Assembly: GCA_900543485.1 (NCBI GenBank)
Contig: UQRM01000022.1
Location: forward strand, 1-35,544
Length of the DNA: 35,544 nt
DNA from: an uncultured Eubacterium sp.
GTDB lineage: Bacteria; Bacillota; Clostridia; Peptostreptococcales; Anaerovoracaceae
Direction of reading: 5' to 3'
Positions 30,710-35,544 of the stretch are shown in pieces. Numbering within the stretch: the first letter of the stretch is position 1; each line of letters opens with the position of its first letter. Below the pieces are notes generated by a model that saw only the letters and a list, made by a program, of their open reading frames with translations, was not told the origin of the DNA and ran no database searches. Position numbers and translations under genes: made by a program.

Positions 30710-31678
30710 CTAATCCTTTCCATGTATCAACAGATGTTCCGCTCTTATAAAGTCGGACGGAGCCGGCGCTTCCATCACTTTGCCCCTCAGGTCTTCCGGG
30801 ATATCCGGCGAATCGTCGAATTTCAATCTGCAAGCGTGAAGAAGTTGCGTCGTTATCCCATGCTTCTTCAGCCGCCCGTTTATCCTGACGTCTCCGTATT
30901 TGCTGTCCCCTGCGATAGGGAACCCGGCGTTGGCCAAATGAAATCTGATCTGGTGAGTCCGGCCCGTCAATATACGCGCCTCGACGAGGGAAAACTGATC
31001 TCCGCACTCTATCGGCCTTATATAGGTGACAGCTTCTTTACCTTCACTGCTGTCCGCCAGCTCAGAAACATTACGTCTTTCATCCTTCTTCATCCTGTCA
31101 TCCAGGACCAGAGCCGTCTCCAAACGACCGCAGATTATGGCCAGGTAGTACTTCTCAACACCATCGCGCTGCCTGATAAGGCGTGTGAAGCTCCGCAGCG
31201 CGGCGGCAGTTTTCCCAAAGATCACAAGCCCCGTCGTATTTCTGTCCAGCCTGTTTACAGGCGACGGCGTGAAAGTCTTTTCCCCCGTCGGGTCGTAGCT
31301 GCCCTGTTCCTGAAGATATCCGCACACCTGATTCGCCAGCGTATTCTTCTTTTCCCTGGAATCTCCATGGATAAGAAGCCCGCGAGGCTTATCCACTATC
31401 AGGATATCCTCGTCCTCATAGACCACCTTGAACTGCTTTTTGACGGTGCTCTTCTTTTTCACGGCAGTCAGCTCCCTGAACTTTTCCTCAGGCATATATA
31501 CAGTCAGCTGATCACCGATACTGAGTATGGTATCCTCCCTGACACGCCGACCATTGAGCTTTATATCCTTCCTTATCATCTTGTAGATGAAACTGAGAGA
31601 AGCACGTCTGAAATATTTTCGCAGGAATCTGTCGAGTCTCTGATCCGCCTCATTTTCGGTTATCATTAATCGCACCAT
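30710..31678 (-). CDS. RluA-family pseudouridine synthase
   Basis: 322 residues. The N-terminal S4 RNA-binding domain (DQRLDRFLRKYFRRASLSFIYKMIRKDIKLNGRRV) precedes the catalytic domain with PVNRLDRNTTGLVIFGK, whose Asp is the nucleophile, and the later motif LTGRTHQIRFHLANAGFPIAGDSKYG. It isomerises uridine to pseudouridine in 23S rRNA (RluC/D-type). Position-specific target not determinable. It heads the run that continues into the signal peptidase paralogues. Confidence 0.92.
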   Translation of the reverse strand: MVRLMITENEADQRLDRFLRKYFRRASLSFIYKMIRKDIKLNGRRVREDTILSIGDQLTVYMPEEKFRELTAVKKKSTVKKQFKVVYEDEDILIVDKPRGLLIHGDSREKKNTLANQVCGYLQEQGSYDPTGEKTFTPSPVNRLDRNTTGLVIFGKTAAALRSFTRLIRQRDGVEKYYLAIICGRLETALVLDDRMKKDERRNVSELADSSEGKEAVTYIRPIECGDQFSLVEARILTGRTHQIRFHLANAGFPIAGDSKYGDVRINGRLKKHGITTQLLHACRLKFDDSPDIPEDLRGKVMEAPAPSDFIRAEHLLIHGKD

Positions 31679-31832
31679 AAATGTAATTATACAACACTTT
31701 CACATCCAAATACAAATTTATTGTAGCGAAAAACCTATCTGTGAAGAAATTTTCATCAAAAACCAGGCTTTTGGATTTGAGAAACCATATGAAATATGTT
31801 AAAGTTAATATGTATGTGGAAGGAGTATTGAA

Positions 31833-32231
31833 ATGCGAAAGATCAAGGATTTTTTTTACGATAAGAACGACATAATAATCGTGTTGATAATACTGGCGGC
31901 GGCAGCCTTTATAATATATACGAGGATAGGCGTTATAATGGATTATCCGGAGCAATTGGCGAGGGAGGCGGCAGCGGCTGAATCTCAGCAGCAAGAGGAA
32001 ACTTCAAATACCGACTCCAACATCGTCTCCATAACCATCGACGACGCTGCCACCATAACGACAGTCTCTGAAACATTGGAAAGCGAAGGTCTCGTTTCTT
32101 CGGCCGCTGACTTCGAAGAATACGTGAACAGTCAGACTGCCGACGGAGAGGAAGCGACGCTGAAAACGGGGACCTTCCAGATCCCGGAAGGTTCAACACA
32201 GGAAGACATCCTGGACATAATAATCGAATAA
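31833..32231 (+). CDS. Membrane-anchored protein with MltG N-terminal-like domain
   Basis: 132 residues: a basic start, one membrane segment (IIIVLIILAAAAFIIYTRIGVI), a Gln/Ala/Glu-rich linker, and a C-terminal part, SITIDDAATITTVSETLESEGLVSSAADFEEYVNSQ...LKTGTFQIPEGSTQEDILDIII. The last part resembles the LysM-like N-terminal domain of the endolytic murein transglycosylase MltG/YceG, but the catalytic Glu domain is missing. It likely sits outside the membrane near peptidoglycan; function unknown. GGAGTATTGAA precedes the ATG. It lies 34 bases before the aldolase gene. The 154-base gap upstream (31679-31832) is AT-rich with no clear promoter. Confidence 0.75.
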   Translation: MRKIKDFFYDKNDIIIVLIILAAAAFIIYTRIGVIMDYPEQLAREAAAAESQQQEETSNTDSNIVSITIDDAATITTVSETLESEGLVSSAADFEEYVNSQTADGEEATLKTGTFQIPEGSTQEDILDIIIE

Positions 32232-32265
32232 CTTTTATCATCATTTGAATAAAAGGAGGTCAATG

Positions 32266-33195
32266 ATGGCTCTAGTTACTACAAAGGACATGTTCGCGAA
32301 AGCTTTGACGCAGGACTACGCGGTAGGCGCCTTCAATGTCAACAACATGGAGATCATTCAGGGCATAGTGGAGGCTGCAAAAGAGGAAAAGGCTCCTCTC
32401 ATACTCCAGGTCTCCGCAGGCGCGAGGAAATACGCCAAACCGGTATACCTGGTGAAGCTGGTGGAAGCTGCCATCGAGGATACGGGACTGGATATCGCCC
32501 TTCATCTCGACCATGGCGAGGATTTCGACATATGCAAAAAATGCGTGGACGACGGCTTTACTTCAGTGATGATAGACGGCTCCAAGCACCCCTTTGAAGA
32601 AAATATAAGGCTGACTAAGGAAGTCGTCGAATACGCCCACAGCAAAGGCGTTTCGGTAGAGGCCGAATTGGGTAAACTGGCCGGTATCGAGGATAACATC
32701 AAGGTGGACGCCAGGAACGCTACATTCACCGTTCCTGAAGAAGCCGCTGAGTTCGTGGAAAAGACAGGCGTAGACTCGCTGGCGGTAGCCATAGGCACCA
32801 GCCATGGAGCTTACAAATTCAAAGGCACTCCATATCTGGACTTCGAGAGGCTGGAGGAAATACACAAGCTGATACCTGATACTCCGCTGGTTCTCCACGG
32901 GGCATCGACCGTTCTCCCGGAATTCGTGGAAAAATGCAACGAATACGGAGGAAACATACCGGGCGCTCAGGGTGTGCCTGAGGATATGATAAGGACTGCG
33001 ACCAAGCACGGAGTATGCAAGGTCAACATCGATACGGATCTGAGACTGGCTATGACAGCTGAGATCAGAAAACATTTCGCCGAACATCCGGAGGACTTCG
33101 ATCCGAGAAAGTATCTGGGACCTGCCAGAGACGCCATCAAAGGAATGGTGCAGCACAAGATAAGAAACGTCCTCAACGCATCCAATAAGCGATGA
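32266..33195 (+). CDS. fba: Class II fructose-bisphosphate aldolase
   Basis: 309 residues from the second of two adjacent ATG codons (MALVTTKDMF...), six bases after AAAAGGAGG. Zinc-site and active-site landmarks are GAFNVNN, HLDHGEDFDIC (Asp82, His83), EAELGKLAGIED, IGTSHGAYKF and LVLHGAS. It cleaves fructose 1,6-bisphosphate into dihydroxyacetone phosphate and glyceraldehyde 3-phosphate in glycolysis and the reverse in gluconeogenesis; cytosolic. It uses ATA and AGG codons like its neighbours. A strong terminator follows. Confidence 0.96.
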   Translation: MALVTTKDMFAKALTQDYAVGAFNVNNMEIIQGIVEAAKEEKAPLILQVSAGARKYAKPVYLVKLVEAAIEDTGLDIALHLDHGEDFDICKKCVDDGFTSVMIDGSKHPFEENIRLTKEVVEYAHSKGVSVEAELGKLAGIEDNIKVDARNATFTVPEEAAEFVEKTGVDSLAVAIGTSHGAYKFKGTPYLDFERLEEIHKLIPDTPLVLHGASTVLPEFVEKCNEYGGNIPGAQGVPEDMIRTATKHGVCKVNIDTDLRLAMTAEIRKHFAEHPEDFDPRKYLGPARDAIKGMVQHKIRNVLNASNKR

Positions 33196-33234
33196 CGCGC
33201 AAAGAGAATCGAAAAAATAATCTTGACTTACAGC

Positions 33235-33268
33235 AAAGGGGAGACGCATCTCAGCGGCTCCCCTTTTT
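33235..33268. terminator. Bidirectional terminator between aldolase and ktrA
   Basis: AAAGGGGAG (33235-33243) pairs with CTCCCCTTT (33258-33266), followed by further T residues on the plus strand. It lies between convergent genes; on the minus strand the arm likewise ends in a short T-run. Confidence 0.88.
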
Positions 33269-33284
33269 AATGCTATCAAACTCA

Positions 33285-33965
33285 TCAATCGTCCTCTATC
33301 CACTCCGTAAGCTCTTTGATATTGTCCTTGTCACCGATGACGAATATGATGTCTCCTTCCTTGAATTCATAATCAGGATCCACATCCTTATATACGACAC
33401 CACTGCTCTCGATGGCTATGACGTTGACACCGAACCTCCCTTTCAAATCCGTCTCCGCAACAGTTTCATCCTCCATCTCATAAGAGATATTCAGCTTCGA
33501 TATGCTGATCCTGTCACTGAGCTGGGCGAAGTTCGGCAGGTTAGCCGCTTCAAGGCGGTTTGCCAGACGCGCCGCCATATCATGCTCAGGATATACTACC
33601 TGCGCCCCCAGCTTTTCCAGTATCTCACCGTGCTCACTGCTGGTGGCTCTTGCTATCACCCTGGGTATCCCCATTCCCACCAGATTGAGAGTCGTCAGAA
33701 TAGACGTATCCATCTGCTCTCCTATACAGACGACAGCCACATCACAGTTCTGTATACCCGTCTCCAGCAGCGACGCTTTATCCAGATTCTTTATCACCAG
33801 CGCGTTCTCCGTGTATTCCCTTATCTCTCTTACCTTTTCCTCATTCTTATCGAGGATCAGCAGGTCTGCCTCCATCGCCGCCAGTTCACTGGCCAGAGCG
33901 TATCCGAAACGACCCAGGCCTACGATCCCGTAGGACATCTTTCCTCTTTTATATCTGTTGAACAT
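33285..33965 (-). CDS. ktrA: Potassium uptake regulatory subunit KtrA/TrkA-like
   Basis: 226 residues, the size of KtrA with one RCK_N and one RCK_C domain. The nucleotide-binding GxGxxG is GLGRFG (about residues 16-21), with the acidic strand end LLILDKNEEKV; the C-terminal half (FGVNVIAIESSGVVYKDVDPDYEFKEGDIIFVIGD) is RCK_C. KtrA forms an ATP/ADP-gated ring on the cytoplasmic side of KtrB. AGGAGG lies five bases before the ATG, and the gene follows ktrB by 15 bases. Confidence 0.93.
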   Translation of the reverse strand: MFNRYKRGKMSYGIVGLGRFGYALASELAAMEADLLILDKNEEKVREIREYTENALVIKNLDKASLLETGIQNCDVAVVCIGEQMDTSILTTLNLVGMGIPRVIARATSSEHGEILEKLGAQVVYPEHDMAARLANRLEAANLPNFAQLSDRISISKLNISYEMEDETVAETDLKGRFGVNVIAIESSGVVYKDVDPDYEFKEGDIIFVIGDKDNIKELTEWIEDD

Positions 33966-33980
33966 TTTTACCTCCTGTCA

Positions 33981-35279
33981 TTATCCAATGGAAATATTGC
34001 CTTCTGGATAGCGAGTTCTCTCGCCTTTTATAAAGTACCATAGAGACGCTATTGTCAGCGGCCCCAGTCTTCCTATATACATGACCATGATGGAAAGCAG
34101 TTTTGCTCCCACACTCAAGTCAGGGGTTATTCCCGTAGAAAGGCCTACGGTGCCGAATGCGCTGGTCATCTCAAAGAGCGCATCTATGGTGGAGACCCCC
34201 GGCTCCATTATCACCATCACATACGTTCCCGTCAGTATCACTCCGATAGCTATCAGCGTTATCACTGCCGCTTTATGGAAGGCGTTGGCCGGTACCGCAT
34301 AGTGAAAAGCTTCTTCCATCTTATTGGTCGCCGACGACTTTATCCCCTGGAGCAATATGAAGAAGGTACTGGTTTTTATACCGCCTCCGGTAGACCCCGG
34401 CGAAGCCCCTATGAACATCAGCACGATGATAGCCAGAAGCCCCGCGTCGGAGAATTCACCCAACGAATATGTGGAAAATCCGGCGGTTCTGGCAGAAACA
34501 CTGTGAAAGAAAGCTCCAAGCCACGATACATCTTCCGTCAGTTTTATCAACAGAGTCCCGGCCACTATCAACGCCAGACTTACCGACAGCACCACCTTCG
34601 TGTGCATGGAAAACCTCTTCCAGCGACATCGCTTAGCCAGCATTTCTCTTATTACCAGGAACCCTATACCGCCGAAGAATATCAGCACACATGTGACTAT
34701 GTTCAGCAGCACATTGTTCTGATATGGTATCAGATTCTGAAAATTTCCAAGTATATCAAAGCCTGAATTATTGAACGCGGCTACCGAATGGAACATGCTG
34801 ATACCCGCGGCCCTGAGAGGCGGGTAATCCTGAACGAATACAATGAAGCTGAATACAGCTCCCAGCAACTCGAATATTATGGTCGTATAAAATATACTTT
34901 TGACAAACTTGACCATCCCTTTTCCCGAGTTGACATTCATCGCGTCCCTTATCAAATTTCGCCCTTTGAAATTCACCTTTTTACCTATGGCAACGATGAC
35001 ACCGGCGCCCACAGCCGTGACGCCCAGTCCTCCGATCTGTATCAGAAGTCCCAGAAAAAACTGCCCCAGCGACGTGAACGTGTCGCCTGCGTCGACGGCT
35101 ATCAGTCCCGTCACACATACGGCGCTGGTAGATGTATAGAGAGCGTCAATATAGCTCAGATCTACTCCTTCCTTTACGCTGCACGGCAGTATCAGCAGCA
35201 CTGAGCCCAGCAATATAGCCAACGCAAAGCCCATGGCTATGATGCGTCCTGTCGGCTGCTTCTTTATGAATCTAAACAT
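33981..35279 (-). CDS. ktrB: Potassium uptake membrane subunit KtrB/TrkH-like
   Basis: 432 residues with repeated membrane-pore-membrane units; filter-like loops are seen in TSTSAVCVTGL, NNSGFD, SARTAGFSTYSL and TSAFGTVGLSTG. The short length without the two extra N-terminal helices of TrkH points to KtrB, a Na+-dependent K+ translocator. It would act with KtrA encoded downstream. A KdpE-like response regulator ends 67 bases upstream on the same strand and may control it. Confidence 0.93.
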   Translation of the reverse strand: MFRFIKKQPTGRIIAMGFALAILLGSVLLILPCSVKEGVDLSYIDALYTSTSAVCVTGLIAVDAGDTFTSLGQFFLGLLIQIGGLGVTAVGAGVIVAIGKKVNFKGRNLIRDAMNVNSGKGMVKFVKSIFYTTIIFELLGAVFSFIVFVQDYPPLRAAGISMFHSVAAFNNSGFDILGNFQNLIPYQNNVLLNIVTCVLIFFGGIGFLVIREMLAKRCRWKRFSMHTKVVLSVSLALIVAGTLLIKLTEDVSWLGAFFHSVSARTAGFSTYSLGEFSDAGLLAIIVLMFIGASPGSTGGGIKTSTFFILLQGIKSSATNKMEEAFHYAVPANAFHKAAVITLIAIGVILTGTYVMVIMEPGVSTIDALFEMTSAFGTVGLSTGITPDLSVGAKLLSIMVMYIGRLGPLTIASLWYFIKGERTRYPEGNISIG

Positions 35280-35346
35280 GAATATCCTTTGATTATCCTC
35301 CTGTCTGTATCTGTATTCTATATCTTACTGTATATTCTCATTCGTT

Positions 35347-35544
35347 TCATTCACCGTCTATCATACGGTATCCTACCCCCAGTTCATTCAATATATACCG
35401 GTTCTTCCCCGGCCTGCTTCCGAACTTCTTCCGTATATTGGCCATATTGACCTGCAGCCGCTTTATACTGCCGCTTGCATCCGCTATCAGGAGCTTCTCT
35501 CCCCCAACATTTTTAACGGCTACGGCACAACGGAATCTTTCTGG
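35347..35544 (-). CDS. C-terminal end of an OmpR/PhoB-type (KdpE-like) response regulator
   Basis: Sixty-five codons to the TGA at 35347-35349, open to the window edge. The ending SGSIKRLQVNMANIRKKFG, then RPGKNRYILNELGVGYRMIDGE, is the recognition helix and wing of the OmpR/PhoB winged-helix domain, closest in wording to KdpE. The preceding 24 residues lack the Trp-Gly usually seen before this helix, so divergence or a frameshift just inside the window cannot be excluded. The receiver domain would lie outside. Its position next to ktrB suggests control of potassium uptake (inference). Confidence 0.75.
   Translation of the reverse strand, partial: PERFRCAVAVKNVGGEKLLIADASGSIKRLQVNMANIRKKFGSRPGKNRYILNELGVGYRMIDGE

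Noticed and set aside
30722..31669. 315-codon plus-strand reading frame
   Set aside because: It lies antisense to the pseudouridine synthase, whose domains and catalytic motif are clear. No recognisable domain or ribosome binding site on the plus strand.
33192..34043. 283-codon plus-strand reading frame after the aldolase
   Set aside because: It crosses a strong terminator and runs antisense to ktrA and the end of ktrB.

Overview
The window looks like a chromosomal segment of an anaerobic, amino-acid-fermenting Bacillota (class Clostridia; a relative of Anaerovoracaceae/Peptostreptococcales is my best guess, not proven). The grounds are strong GGAGG ribosome binding sites, sigma-54 enhancer-binding regulators, NhaC-family transporters, CaiB/BaiF CoA-transferases, a class II aldolase, KtrAB and a tmRNA with a clostridial-type layout. 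Most genes are on the minus strand.

Layout. 1-337: start of a PAS-domain protein cut by the window edge. 546-8242: a likely minus-strand operon, read HD protein > UvrA2-like ATPase > LigB/AMMECR1 fusion > AmrS radical SAM enzyme > metallophosphoesterase > SGNH hydrolase > aldo/keto reductase. 8861-9461: plus-strand XRE regulator and small membrane protein with clear promoter and operator signals. 9609-15798 and 16991-23008: two paralogous catabolic modules separated by a small XRE regulator and a GNAT acetyltransferase. 23138-24640: a MerR-methyltransferase fusion followed by a 51-bp-period palindromic repeat array. 24655-26589: a cysteine module (ATC hydrolase > L-cysteine desulfidase) with a MerR-type promoter. 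26624-27578: two gene remnants joined at a deletion junction. 27691-31678: pseudouridine synthase > three signal peptidase I paralogues > SmpB > coiled-coil protein > tmRNA. 31833-33268: an MltG-N-terminal-like membrane protein and fructose-bisphosphate aldolase. 33285-35544: KtrA, KtrB and the end of a KdpE-like response regulator.

The most interesting system is the pair of modules. Each has a PAS/AAA+/Fis sigma-54 activator, a sigma-54 promoter, a hotdog protein resembling 3-aminobutyryl-CoA/beta-alanyl-CoA ammonia lyases, two different CaiB/BaiF CoA-transferases that both keep the catalytic Asp, and an NhaC-family transporter. I infer uptake of a beta-amino acid (or similar acid), CoA activation, then elimination of ammonia to an enoyl-CoA. 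The three enzymes are very similar between the modules, but transporter and activator have diverged and the transporter sits at opposite ends of the two operons. In both modules TTG-N8-CAA activator sites lie in or beside the hairpin that ends the activator gene.

Other notable points: only the middle one of three tandem signal peptidases retains the Ser/Lys dyad; the cysteine operon has a promoter with a 19-bp spacer filled by a dyad, as expected for MerR-type activation; and the aldo/keto reductase has His in place of the catalytic Tyr. All similarity statements are made by eye from translated sequence.
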